A DNA stretch of 58,702 nucleotides from Klebsormidium nitens (Eukaryota; Streptophyta; Klebsormidiophyceae; Klebsormidiales; Klebsormidiaceae). Positions 11,701 to 23,241 of the stretch are shown here, in pieces. The position numbers and the translations under genes are program-made. Below the pieces are notes generated by a model. The model ran no database searches. It saw only the letters and a list, made by a program, of their open reading frames with translations, and was not told the origin of the DNA. How positions within the stretch are numbered: the stretch's first letter is position 1; every line of letters starts with the position of its first letter. Where the stretch lies: NCBI GenBank assembly GCA_000708835.1, contig DF237499.1, positions 1 through 58,702 on the forward strand, given 5' to 3'.

Positions 11701-14700
11701 TCGAGTGTGAGACTGAAGTTGTCTTTGCCTTCTCCCAATCTTATCACGTGAGGTCAGAAGGCTCTTTTTCACTTGTACTTTGCCTCCTGGTTCACAAACG
11801 CGAAAGGAAATCCTAAAAGGTGTGCTTAATGAAACCCTTTCTTCTGTTATTTAGGTGCTGAACAAGGCGCGTGACGAGGCTGGTCGCGCAGCGCAGAGCA
11901 GCCTGGACGAGGGCAACAACGTTAAGGCCATGGTCACAGCTGGTTCGAAGGGCTCCTTCATCAACATCTCCCAGATGATTGCGTGCGTCGGGCAGCAGAA
12001 CGTCGAGGGGAAGCGGATTCCGTTTGGGTTCGTGGACCGGACTCTGCCGCACTTCACGAAAGACGATTACGGGCCTGAGAGTCGCGGCTTCGTCGAGAAC
12101 TCGTACCTGCGGGGGCTGACGCCGCAGGAGTTCTTCTTCCACGCCATGGGAGGGCGCGAGGGGCTGATTGATACTGCGGTGAAGACGTCCGAGACGGGGT
12201 ACATCCAGAGGAGGCTCGTGAAGGCGATGGAGGACGTCATGGTCAAGTACGATGGGACCATCAGGAACTCGCTGGGTGAGGAAGTCTGTTCAATCATGTC
12301 TCGGTTTTGTGGGCAGAGAGGACGATGAGTCTTCGAAGCGTCTGTTTAGAGCCCAAGGAGTGAGTCCACTCGAAAGGGTTGGTCGTCATTCCTCTTTGCT
12401 CTCTTTGTAGTTTAACATCGTGTTCTGGGCTTCTTTCTGAAGCTTATTGTCTCAATCAACTTGCTGAGTTCGATTTCAGACAGCGTTTTCCACCTCCAAT
12501 GCGAGCTTGAGCTCGCAATGACATCTCCGTTGCAAGCATGTCCGCCTGCAACGTTGCTGACGAGATACTTTTGCTCATCCCCCCCAGGTGACGTCATCCA
12601 GTTCTTGTACGGCGAGGACGGCATGGACGCTGTGTATGTGGAGAGCCAGACGTTCGACTCGCTGCGGCTGACCAAGAAGCAGTTCGACCAAAAATATAAG
12701 TTCGACCTGCAGCACGACGCGCACAAGCTGGACCCGCAGACTGTGGAGGACATCCGCGACCAGGAAGACGTGCAGGTGGGCCAGCAGAAGTGCTTGAGTT
12801 GCTTGTCAATCCTATGCTCTTCCGATCTGTAAGGATTAAACTTTTGATGGAGACGTTCTCTAGACGCATGAAACAGCTGGATCGTGTCAGATCACCATAA
12901 GCTTGCCGGGTTCAAATTGTGGCACAGACTTCTGCTGCTGGTTCATTTAAGAGTTTAAAATTCCAGATTTAAAAATACAAAAATTTGGGATTGGGAGCCT
13001 GTCGTCACTGACCTCGGAGCCTGCCAGTCAGTTTTGAGCTTGCAAATCAGCTGTGATTTGAGAAGACCCAAGCTAAGCTTTGTGATTTGTTTTCTGACCT
13101 CCCTTTTTTTTTGATGAGGAAAAAGCGCAGAGTTGTTCCTTCAAGGAAGCACTCCAGCGAATCCGATCCTGGCACTTAGCCTGCATCTTCTTGTGAAGCA
13201 TTGTCGACTTCAAAGCACCCTCAATTTTTCGTAACTCCCAGCGTCTTGAGCTGGGCTCATCCCGTGTGTGATATTTGCAGCGCGTGCTAGAGGAGGAGCT
13301 TCGGCAGCTGGAGGAGGACCGGCGGCTGCTGGGCACGGAGATCATCCCGAGCGGGGACAAGACGTGGCCGCTGCCGTGCAACCTGAAGCGCATGATCTGG
13401 AACGCGCAGAAGCTGTTCGTGCAGTCCAAGAACGAGCCCAGCAAGCTCGAGGTGCTCGCCATCAAGGCCGGCGTCGACCGACTCCTGCGCCAGCTCATGG
13501 TGAGGATATTGGAAATAAGTTCGGCGTCGCTTCGTTTCTGCTTGTTCGATCCGCTCGTTGCGGGGGCGTGTCTGTTGGACGACAAAGTGTTCGGAGAGCA
13601 GCTTTTGGCAGGCGGGGCTCGAGGGGCTCGGCAGTCTGCATCTGCGTCAACTAGTGGTCGGTATTGACTGCTTGAAGTTGCTACTTCCGTCGATCTTGCC
13701 GTCGTGATCGAAGTGTCTCTTCATGCAAACATTACGACCTGGGCGTTAGTAGCGTTTTTTTGTAACGAACAGGAGGAGCGTAATGGACAAAAGATCCAAT
13801 TGTCCGGGACAAGCATAAGTGAAGAGGATTTGAGTGGAGAATCTAAGCTCTTCTCCCCTGCGGCTGAGACACCATTCCCTTTTCCAGGTGGTGGAGGGCG
13901 ACGACGGCCTGAGCGTGGAGGCGCAGCGCAACTCGACGCTGCTGTTCGGCATCCTGCTGCGCAGCACGCTGTCCACCAAGCGCGTGCTCACCGAGTTCAA
14001 GCTCAGCGAGTCCGCCTTCCAGTGGCTGCTCGGGGAGATCAGCTCGCGCTTCGCGCAGTCGCTCGTGGCCCCAGGGGAGATGATTGGCTGCGTCGCGGCA
14101 CAGTCCATCGGAGAGCCCGCCACCCAGGTTCGTATACGCTTTACCTTGATCGTTTTGTGGTTCATTTGCATCGACTGAATCCCACTGCTTGCTTGCGGCT
14201 TGTGGAGGTAATCTGTTTGGTCGCTTATAACGGTTATGCCGGCTCTTGTTGGATGAGTTTAGAGGAGAGATGTGTATTTTTCAGTCCGCATGCGCCCATG
14301 GAGATACCCTCAGGACCACATGCTCATCTGAACGCAGCAGATGTCGATTGTTGCAAGGCAGAACATGGCCCGTTCCCCTTTGGTTGTAGCATCTGGTTTT
14401 CGTTTCTCGACTTCGCAATTGGAAACTGAAGATGACCTCAAGGAGGTTTGAAACACCCGTCCGCCTCAATAGCTCCCAAGCCTAATGGCACCTCTGCCTT
14501 TTCGCCCAGATGACGCTCAACACGTTCCATTACGCCGGCGTGTCCGCCAAGAACGTGACGCTCGGCGTCCCGCGGCTGCGCGAAATCATCAACATCGCGA
14601 AGCAGACCAAGACGCCGTCGCTGTCGGTGTACCTGACCCCCGACTTCAACAAGGACCGCGAGCGCGCTAAAGAAGTGCAGGTCGCGCTCGAGTACACCAC

Positions 14701-17700
14701 GCTGCGCAGCGTCACGCAGGCCACCGAGATCCACTACGACCCCGACCCCAACACCACCGTCATCGAGGAGGACCTCGAGTTTGTCACGTGAGTGCTGCGG
14801 CGCTTGGTGCGCAGTAGATCTGTGCAGGTTTCTGTACTGCCTGGTGGCTCCCTTGAATTGGACATTCTGGGGCCCTTTGAAATCTTCGATCCTTCGAAGG
14901 TTCTGCTCTGCTTGTGAGAATCTGCTGCTGATCCGACATGGTCTATTCGCACCCCCGTTACGGGGTATTGCAACCACATTTCTCCAGGTTTGCTCCCATC
15001 GATATTACTAGAGTCAGCAATTGCCTCCAACGACGTTCGCAGTTCCAGAGGACGCTTGAGCCATAGTTGGCGCTAATTCTAGTTAAAGGAAAAAGTTTCA
15101 AGAGCTTGCGGCACCACAATCTCAACGTCCGCCACTCCCCGTTCCCGCAGGTCGTACTTCGAGATGCCTGACGAGGCGGACGAGGGGTTCCGGCAGCAGT
15201 CGCCGTGGCTGCTGCGCATCGAGCTGAACCGCGAGATGATGGTGGACAAGAAGCTGAGCATGGCCGACGTGGGCCACCGCATCACGCAGGAGTTCGGGGA
15301 CGACGTCGCCGTCATCTTCTCCGACGACAACGCGGACAAGCTCATCCTGCGGATCAGGCTCATGCAGGTGAGGCTCGGGGTGACAATTTGGTTTCAGCTG
15401 GTTGATTCTTGACTGATTCGTTTTTAGGGGGAGGTAGTCGACGTCAGAAACCAATCAAATGATCCGAATGTTCCTTGAACCGGAATTTGTAGTTGATTAA
15501 TCAAGATGTTTTGGTTGGTTGATTCTAGGCGCAGACAAGTCCGAGAAGGTTATTTTCGGGAATGTTCGGTGCCCTTTGCAAATATGAAAGGTTTTGTTGA
15601 CAGAACGGCACAGCTGTTTTCCGTCAAGCACACATAACACCCTTTATCCTTCTCGTCCACTGGTAATGCTTCTTCAACACGATTCTTTTGACAGAAGGAG
15701 GGGTCTGTATTACGCATACCAAAGACTTTGAACCCTAAACACCCAGGCCGTGCCTGGCAGGTTTCGTAGGTTAAGGACGGCATGGAGATTGTGCTTCGAG
15801 ACATCCACCGAAACCTCCAGTTTGACTCAGCAGACCCTTGAACCATTTATTACGAAACGTGCAGGACCCTGAGGGCAAGGACGTGGAGGAGGACGGCATG
15901 GACGACGACGCATTCCTGCGCAAGGTGGAGAGCGAGATGCTGACGGACATGAAGCTGCGCGGGATCAACGGCATCAAGAAGGTGTTCATCCGCGAGGTCA
16001 AGAAGAACGTCTTCGACGACACCGAGGGCTTCAAGCCGCAGACGGAGTGGATGCTCGACACGGAGGGGGTCAACCTGATGGAGGTCATGTGCCACCCGGG
16101 GGTGGACCACACGCGCACCTCCAGCAACCACCTCATCGAGGTGAGGCCTCACGGCGTGTGTCTAGGGTTCTGAGGTCTGGAGTCGTGCTTTGGAGACGGT
16201 CTTTGTGTGCGTGTGTTGCTTTAAGCTGTTGGGGTAAATCATCTTTAGATTCCCACCCTCACGGGCGCTGTCTGTGGTCTGTTTTGTGGTCTTCGGTCGG
16301 ATCTCAAGATCTTGAAAGCGTACTTCTGCTCTTTTCGTTGTCAACAGCCGATGTATAGTCGCACTTTTTCGGGTTCATACAAAGCTAAATTCAACCAACG
16401 ACATCTTATTGAGGTTTATCTTAACCTTGTGCTGATTGTACTGAGTAGCCCCTCCGATTGCACGCTGGCGAGGATCTGACCTGAACCTCCGCGCCGGCTC
16501 CCTTTTCCAGATCATCGAGGTGCTGGGCATCGAGGCGGTGCGTGCGGCGCTGCTCAAGGAGCTCCGTGACGTCATCAGCTTCGACGGGAGCTACGTCAAC
16601 TACCGCCACCTGGCCATCCTTTGTGACGTCATGACGTACCGCGGGCACCTGATGTCCATCACGCGCCACGGCATCAACCGGAACGAGACGGGGCCGCTCA
16701 TGCGGTGCTCCTTCGAGGAGACGGTCGACATTTTGTTCGATGCCGCAGTGTTTGCGGAGACGGACCACTTGAGGGGAGTGTCGGAAAACATCATGCTGGG
16801 GCAACTGGCGCCGCTTGGAACAGGTGGGTTATCGATTGTAGATTGGTCTATTCACGAGCTTTATCAGACACAGCAGCGTAGATGCTTATGATGACGACTC
16901 AAGTACTCGCATTCCCGGTCTGATTATGCACCAGACGGTGCAGTGTTGAGTCGAGACCGATGGCGAAAGTTTCAATAAAACAGGTTCCTAATGTCCAGTG
17001 GTCCGTCGGAGGCCTTGCCTTATTTTGGGCGCAATCCCAGAAGTTCTCGTGTCTTTGTGTTGTCCCTTGCATACCTTAGGGCATACGTTCCTCCTGCAGG
17101 GACAGACTTCTCGAGGTAATTTTGCGCTTGCTGACTTCGGTTGGTTCTTACAGGAAGCCGATTCATCTCTGCGCTGTATGCACCTCGTCCTACCTCATTG
17201 CTCCGTTCGTGCTCACTCGCGTCTTCTTCGCCGCAGGTGACTTCGGGCTGCACCTGAACGAAGAGATGCTCAAGAACGCGGTGGAGATCAACATGACCGA
17301 CACCTACGAGTTCGGCGCCCCGGGCAGCATGACCCCGGGGATGACCCCCGCCCGCTCCCCGGGCAACTTTTACGACCCCACCATGTCTCCGTCCATGCTT
17401 CTGAGCCCTGCCGGGGACGCTTCCCCGGGCCCAACCAACCCCATGTTCTCCCCGTACTTGGCCGGCGTCGCCTTTAGCCCGCAGCCCGGTTATAGCCCCG
17501 CCTCGCCCGGATATAGCCCCTCATCTCCGGGATATAGCCCCGCTTCTCCTGGATATAGTCCGTCGTCGCCCTCTTACAGCCCCACGTCCCCATCTTATTC
17601 CCCAACGTCGCCGGCTTACTCTCCGACGTCGCCGAGCTATTCGCCGACCTCGCCGGCTTATAGCCCCACGTCGCCAAAGTATAGCCCCTCCTCCCCTGCG

Positions 17701-19116
17701 TATAGCCCAACGTCGCCCAGCTATAGTCCCACTTCGCCGAGCTATAGTCCGGCGTCGCCAGCTTATAGCCCCACGTCCCCCAGCTACAGCCCCACGTCTC
17801 CCTCATATAGCCCGACTTCTCCGAGCTACAGCCCAACTTCGCCGAGCTACAGTCCGACGTCGCCCAGCTATAGCCCCACATCGCCGGCGTATAGCCCAAC
17901 CTCGCCCGCCTACAGCCCAACGTCGCCAGCTTATAGCCCAACGTCACCCTCGTATTCCCCCACGAGCCCTGCTTATAGTCCTACGTCGCCAGCCTACAGG
18001 TGAGATTACAAGCTTATTTTGCAGATTTCATCTCTCTTGCTTCTGACACTGTAGTGTAACCAGTCGATAACTTACAGAATGCCGTCCTTTGCTCCTGTAA
18101 AAGAGCGTCAGAAGGATGTTCTATTGCCTTATCAATACTGCATCACCACGTGTATCTCTTCGAGACCTTTCGTAAGTCTCTCGAACATCTCCCGTTTTGG
18201 CGGTCGGAACTTCTTGTCTCCGACCCAAGCAGGCAGAGCCTTGCTAAGCATCCCGATTGGGCATGTTTCTCCATTATGGCTGAGCAGTCCGTGACTGTTA
18301 TTTTGACCCGTCTTCTTAAACTCGTTGCAGCCCTGCCTCGCCTGCGTACTCTCCAACGTCCCCTGGTTACTCCCCAACAAGTCCAAGCTACTCGCCTGCT
18401 AAGTAAGGCTTCGCACGCTTCCTTCTCTTCGTCCTCCCTTCTTCATCTTGATCACATCTGATGGTTAGTCTCGACGTCGTCGTTAACCTTGATTCAAGCC
18501 AAAGCATTGCTATATTTCTGAACCCGCAGGTTGCTACCTGCGCTTTTGGGTTTAGAGGATTCACAACGCTTGCGTTTGATTACCAAGAGGCTTTGCCAGA
18601 TTGTCGTCCAAGGTCTTTCGCACGGGGTAACGCCATGGGAACAAGTCAAGTAACGCTCATTCTTTCCCTGCAGCAACGATTACTCACCGACCAGTCCGGA
18701 GTACAACCCCGGTTCGCCGGACATGTGAGCGGACTAGACCCGCACGCTTCTCTTATCTGAAGAGGACGACTTGTTGTTGGGCAGCAGACACTTCCGAGGC
18801 TAAAGCTTTTAGTGCGTCGGTTTGGGGGTTTCTCCTCGAGGATACCGCCTCTTGCCCTTTCCAGCGACTTGCTATCAGAAGCTTGCTCTTTCCCTGCCCC
18901 CTTCAAGACAGGGTGGTTTGAGCTGTACGACGAGTGATCAAATACGATGGTTGTTTACTTGTGTTATGAGCGCAGTTTGACGCCGTATATCCGTCCATTG
19001 TTTGCAGCAAGTACTCCCCGACGGGCCCTGTACCATATTCGCCCACGCAGGCGGGTTCATACTCGCCGACCCATCCGGATGGAAAGGGACCGTCCGATGG
19101 TGCCAAGAAGGAGTAG
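5764..19116 (+). CDS. RPB1: RNA polymerase II largest subunit RPB1
   Basis: Twenty-two exons: 5764-5847, 6383-6646, 7084-7389, 7727-7885, 8291-8452, 8805-9025, 9300-9441, 9780-10115, 10573-10856, 11245-11503, 11855-12275, 12588-12775, 13281-13499, 13888-14127, 14510-14787, 15151-15367, 15865-16140, 16511-16823, 17237-17999, 18331-18402, 18674-18724, 19008-19116. The product is 1,787 aa (Arabidopsis NRPB1 is about 1,840) and aligns without gaps in the conserved core. Visible motifs: the N-terminal zinc clamp CPGHFGH; the catalytic magnesium loop [12 protein letters not shown] near residue 494; the bridge helix [14 protein letters not shown]; the trigger loop [17 protein letters not shown] heptad C-terminal domain starts near residue 1541. 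Exon 20 runs into an in-frame TAA if its donor (AA then GTAAGG) is not used. A CCCTAAAACCCC telo-box sits just before the exon 2 acceptor. Acts in the nucleus, transcribing mRNA genes. Confidence 0.97.
10136..10213 (+). repeat. 39-bp tandem duplication in RPB1 intron 8
   Basis: Two adjacent 39-bp units, 10136-10174 and 10175-10213, differ at a single base. They lie 20 bp inside intron 8, so they do not alter coding. The near identity suggests a recent local duplication. Confidence 0.9.
17491..19077 (+). repeat. RPB1 CTD heptad array (YSPTSPS), split over four exons
   Basis: I count 27 regular YSPxSPx units in sequence. Most are YSPTSPS or YSPTSPA, with one YSPTSPK; the first four have A or S at position 4. 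They are followed by about six degenerate units ([43 protein letters not shown]), giving about 33 in all. The regular block is continuous at 17491-17999, and the distal part is spread over three small exons. These serines and tyrosines are the substrates of CTD kinases that couple transcription to capping, splicing and 3' processing. Confidence 0.92.
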
Positions 19117-21477
19117 GGGGTTCTCGAGCAGGCAGCTGTCTGACTCAGCTTTTTTTTTTCCCCAATTTGAGTTGAAGGGGGCGCTACGCGGACAGGAGGG
19201 GAAAGTACAAGGTAGACCTAGGCGATCAATGGGCTTGAAAGGGACGTGATCGGTTCTTTGGAAGAGTGTTCGCAGGATGGAGAGGGGGTTTGTCAGCATT
19301 GAGATCAGGTCTTAGTCAGGACGGGAAATAGGGCAGCGAAGGCAGCTTGGGGCGGAGGTGTAACAGTACAAAATGGACTTTCAAGATTGTGACGCGGTGA
19401 CAAAACCTCATCTGAATGCGCCCCAAATCCTAGCACAATGAAAGCCAAGCAGGCCGTCGATGAAAACCTGATTATGGGCCATATGGACGGGGCAGGGACA
19501 GGCTTGTTGACCCTGAAGTATTTACCTTTCGAGCGCCATTGGATGTGTAACACAAAGTCATTTCTAGAAGATTATTCGTGTTTGGCCATGTTGCCTGAGC
19601 AACTCATTATCAACTCGAGTGGCCTGAGTAGAGGACTATGGATGCAACAACATGCAATCTGCACTGAGGATCGAAGCGTGCAGCACCGTTGAGCACTTCA
19701 TTCCGGAAATCAACATGTATGGACAGATGTCAGATGCACTGTATGATCGCCATATCGTTCCCACTAGCGCATGCCCAGCCGGGGCCCCCTCCCATAGATT
19801 ACGAACGCTCGTACGTATAAACTTAGTTCGGCTTAACAATGATTGATGCCCTTTGGTCTTTGGTTTTCACGAATGCAGAATGCAATCTTTCTAGGACAGC
19901 CCATGTACGTCGGCCATCAATCCGCATCTAGGTTCCGAACAGGGCTTTGGTCCCATGATCGATGTGGTTTACACACGCCTCTGATCGCATGGCCGGTGCG
20001 CGCTCACATGAACCAATGGTGCCAGGTGCGGCCTGAATTGCCTGAACGTACCGGGGCCGCCGTTTGCTTCCGCTCCATGTCGGACTCGCAGCTCAATCCA
20101 AAACGTAGGTAACCAGAAGCTTGCTTGCCCTGTCTTCGTCATCGGGCGGCCTTCCTCCATGCTTCCTAGGTCGGAAATCTCCAGATCCAAAATAAGCTGG
20201 AGGTAGTGGACTAAGAGACTGAGAGAGATTATTAGGTACGGGCGCATCCTTTTTGATGCTCGAACTGGGTGGGAGTCTGGAGGCTGTTCTTTGAGGCACC
20301 GTTCACCAATTCAAGGCCCCTATTAATACACTCCTTAGTAGAAAAACCCCGTGCAGATCAAGCCTTTCCAACGGCGGAAGGGGGGTGACTAACAGATAGA
20401 CTTGGGGCAAGACATGGGGCTAGCCTTGCTCCTCCTTGTGTGGGAATCTCGAAATTCTCTTCTGCGGCCGCGCTCCGAATAAGGCCGAGCTTTCATCAGT
20501 CGCTCGAGTCCAACCCGCCTACCTCTTATATCTCTGCCTTGCAGTTTCTTTCTCTCTAGTTCTGGCCGGCACTACTCTTTACTTAGTTGCTGCTGCCGTG
20601 CCCGATTAGTGGGGCATGAATTGCTCTTTCAGTTGCCTCGTTCAAGTCCGCCGTGGCGCGGTAAACGGACGCCAAGAAGAGGTCTCCTGCACATTAGAGC
20701 GCGGGTGCTGGGCCGCCAGCTTGCAGAAATTTACCAGACACGTCGCCATGAAGGCCCTCCGTGTTTCTTCTGCTGCTTACGTATCAAGCAAGAGCGTTGA
20801 CCTGCGTTGCTAGCTAACGCCGAAAGCAGGTTGCCAGCAAGATGATCCATACCCTATGCCGCTGATCGGCTGAAGACTGTACATGAGTACGGTAGTAGTG
20901 CTTGTCATTGAATGTTTCGAGCGGGCGACGCCCCGGAGCCGCGCGCGTTCTGGTCACTAGTAAAAACTCGCCAAGACCTCCCCAAAATCCAAAGCGGGCC
21001 GGCCGCGCCGGCCGCCTGTCTGATTCCGTGAATATCGAGAGACTCATTCATTTGCCGACTCAACCAACAGCACGCCTCAAGCTGACGAGCCGGGTATGAT
21101 TCAGCAGTGTCGCAGCGCACAGTTGGATGCCTCCTACTACGTGTCCCTCTGAATGCCCCTTTCCTGGAGGCCCCCTAAGGGCGTCTTTTAATTTCTCTCC
21201 GATTCTGCATACTATCCTGGCAACTGTGCAATGATCCTGTGAGATCTTTCACAGTCTCTTTCTGTATTTCTTTTGAGATACATCAATAGTTGCTTTTTTA
21301 CCCCTCTTCTAGGCATCTCAGCTTGCAAGCTCCATCTCAATCTCCAAAAGTCTTCACGTCTCAAAAAGATCTCGAGACCAGCTTGTGCGTCAAGCTTCCG
21401 TAAACCCCAGATTAGAGGCAGAGAAAACAAAACCGTAGCTACGAAGTGTATCCTTCCGAGCGAGTGTCTGAGCGGCC
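19117..21477. other. Long spacer between RPB1 and the F-box gene
   Basis: About 2.4 kb. It should hold the RPB1 3' UTR; TGTAA motifs, a poly(A) signal known from green algae, occur at 19359 and 19546. The remainder shows only short open frames without recognisable motifs, including a 65-codon ATG frame at 20616-20813, and a GC-rich hairpin. I see no supported gene. Confidence 0.5.
20997..21013. repeat. GC-rich inverted repeat
   Basis: GGCCGGC and its reverse complement are separated by 3 nt. It could form a short hairpin. It is not next to a T-run, so it is not a typical terminator. Confidence 0.6.
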
Positions 21478-22320
21478 ATGGAGAGTCTTCCGGGCGACGT
21501 CTTCTTCGTCGTTCTTCACAAGCTGGCGGTGCAGGATCCCCGGTCCCTGCTACGCGTCACGTGCGCCTGCAAAACGTTCCACCGGGAGGCCGAGCACAAC
21601 CGGGCCATCTGGAAGGACGCCTTTTTTGGCAGAGACTCGAGGTGTGGGGAGCACTGCAAAGACGAGAGCGTCGAAGCGGAAGTCCTAGCTTTGGGTGGGT
21701 ACAAGCAGCTAGTGAAAGCTCGGTGGGCTGTGCCGCGGTGGATCTTCTATGTACAAAAGCAGGAAGCTAGTATCGTATTCGGGCATGACGGCTCGGCCGT
21801 GCGAGACAGCTCAGCCGGGGAGTATCTGCTGAACAAACACCTTCTTGTTCTGAGGGAGAAAGGGCGACTCCTCCTGTGGGGCTTGTTGCTTTAGGAAAGC
21901 CCGTTCTCTGTGAAAGAAGTGGGCGACTTCGGCTTCAAGAACGCGTTTCGTGGCAAGGCTCCCGGAAGAGTCGCCTTCACTTTCTATAGTTCTCGGCTCG
22001 AGCCGTTCTTTTCTGAGCAACATAAAAGCATCGGTCATCTGAAGATGAAGCTTGCGGGAAGCGGACGCGTGATACAGCGGATGGATCTTGATTTGGAAAT
22101 CTATAACTTTACGGAAGACGAATTGAAGGTTGGAGGACACGTGTCGTCAAGAGAGACAGGTCGGCTTTGGGTCTGCGATCTTGACTACGATGGCAGAGAC
22201 AACATCTGGGCATCTATATTTGACGGGAACTTCTATAATGTTAGACTCGGGGGCCTCGACCAGGACAAGGAGCTGACCAACAGTGCGCTGTTGGACCTCC
22301 GCTTTGACGAACCACTTTGA
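21478..22320 (+). pseudogene. F-box protein gene with an in-frame TAG (broken, or short intron)
   Basis: An ATG at 21478 opens a frame starting MESLPGDVFFVVLHKLAV, a clear F-box (LPxDVF, LxxLxxxDP, VCxxF-like CACKTFH, W-KDAFF). The frame stops at TAG 21892-21894 and then continues in the same frame to 22320, 281 codons in all including the TAG. The downstream half has a consistent protein-like composition (FTFYSSRLEPFF; WVCDLDYDGRDNIWASIF). The TAG lies in TTGCTTTAG, which resembles an acceptor. Introns of 96 bp (donor at 21799) or 144 bp (donor GTACAA at 21751) would remove it in frame, but both donors are poor. F-box proteins recruit substrates to SCF ubiquitin ligases; the substrate-binding domain is not recognised. 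Confidence 0.65.
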
Positions 22321-23241
22321 TAACTTATTAGTTGTATACTGAGACGGTGTTTGAAGAACTTTAGTAAGGAGCATCAGCATTCAGGCTCGCTACCAAAAGC
22401 TACGTTGCGCCCTTTGATTAAATGCAATGATTTGACGCGTTTGCATTGCAGTAAAACGCAGAACATTCTAGTGCATGTCAAACTCGCCGCCAGTCCGTTC
22501 ATTACAGGTGTCCCAGTCATGCAGACTTACATGTGGTCCGTTCAGGCGTCGGCTCTCTGAATTCACAGGGGTATCCTAACGGACACGCCCGAAGACAAGA
22601 CAGAATTCTGCCACATGCGTGCTAGCTGTGCGAATGCAGGGCAACTCGAGCAAATTTACCTAACCGCATATAGGCTGGCCTGACTTATTCGCGCCGGCCA
22701 GGCACGTTCCGAACTTCGATTTGAAGCTCGGTACAGGGATACACCTAAAGAACATGATATGGCAGGGCGCGTCACGCGGCACTGAGCTTGGCAACTGGAA
22801 GCTGGCCCGCTGGCAAGCCTGCCAGCTCAAACTAGATGTATAAGTATGGAGCTAATTCTACTCAACGGAGGGCCGCCCGGTGTTCACATGATCGGGCCAT
22901 GCGCCGAGGCATTGACATACACACGCGGAAGGCTGCACATATGTGCAATCAGCCAGACGACAGTCGAATCAATCAGCATGTGCCACATGCACATATAGGT
23001 GCGATGCCTTTTGCAGTGTCAAGATTTGTCAATGTCTTGGCCGTCCGGGCGATATCATGTCATGTTAGTGGGTTGTGACATCCGAGACGTGGCTGTCACT
23101 AGCACTCCTATCGACTTGCACGTTGGCCTGCCAACGCTTGTTGTTTCCAAAAGCATTCCTTATTGTTGATGTTATTGTTGAAACGGAACTTCAAGAAAAG
23201 AACGACAATGGTTAATTCAAGCCTCCTTGCACGCTTACACT
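22321..23241. other. Convergent spacer, F-box gene to DDAH gene
   Basis: The two flanking genes point towards each other, so this holds two 3' UTRs. I see no gene, repeat or RNA feature that I can support. Confidence 0.5.

Noticed and set aside
12903-12918. B-box-like GGTTCAAAT in RPB1 intron 12
   Set aside because: No acceptor stem, A-box or T-run at the right spacing, so not a tRNA.
17474-17947. 157-codon minus-strand open frame across the CTD array
   Set aside because: It is the antisense reading of the heptad repeat, and its own repeat is a consequence of that.
19438-19692. 84-codon ATG frame downstream of RPB1
   Set aside because: No recognisable motif, no splice-linked partner exon, and it lies where the RPB1 3' UTR is expected.
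20616-20813. 65-codon ATG frame before the F-box gene
   Set aside because: Short and Cys/Ser-rich with no domain; its length is within chance expectation for this GC content.
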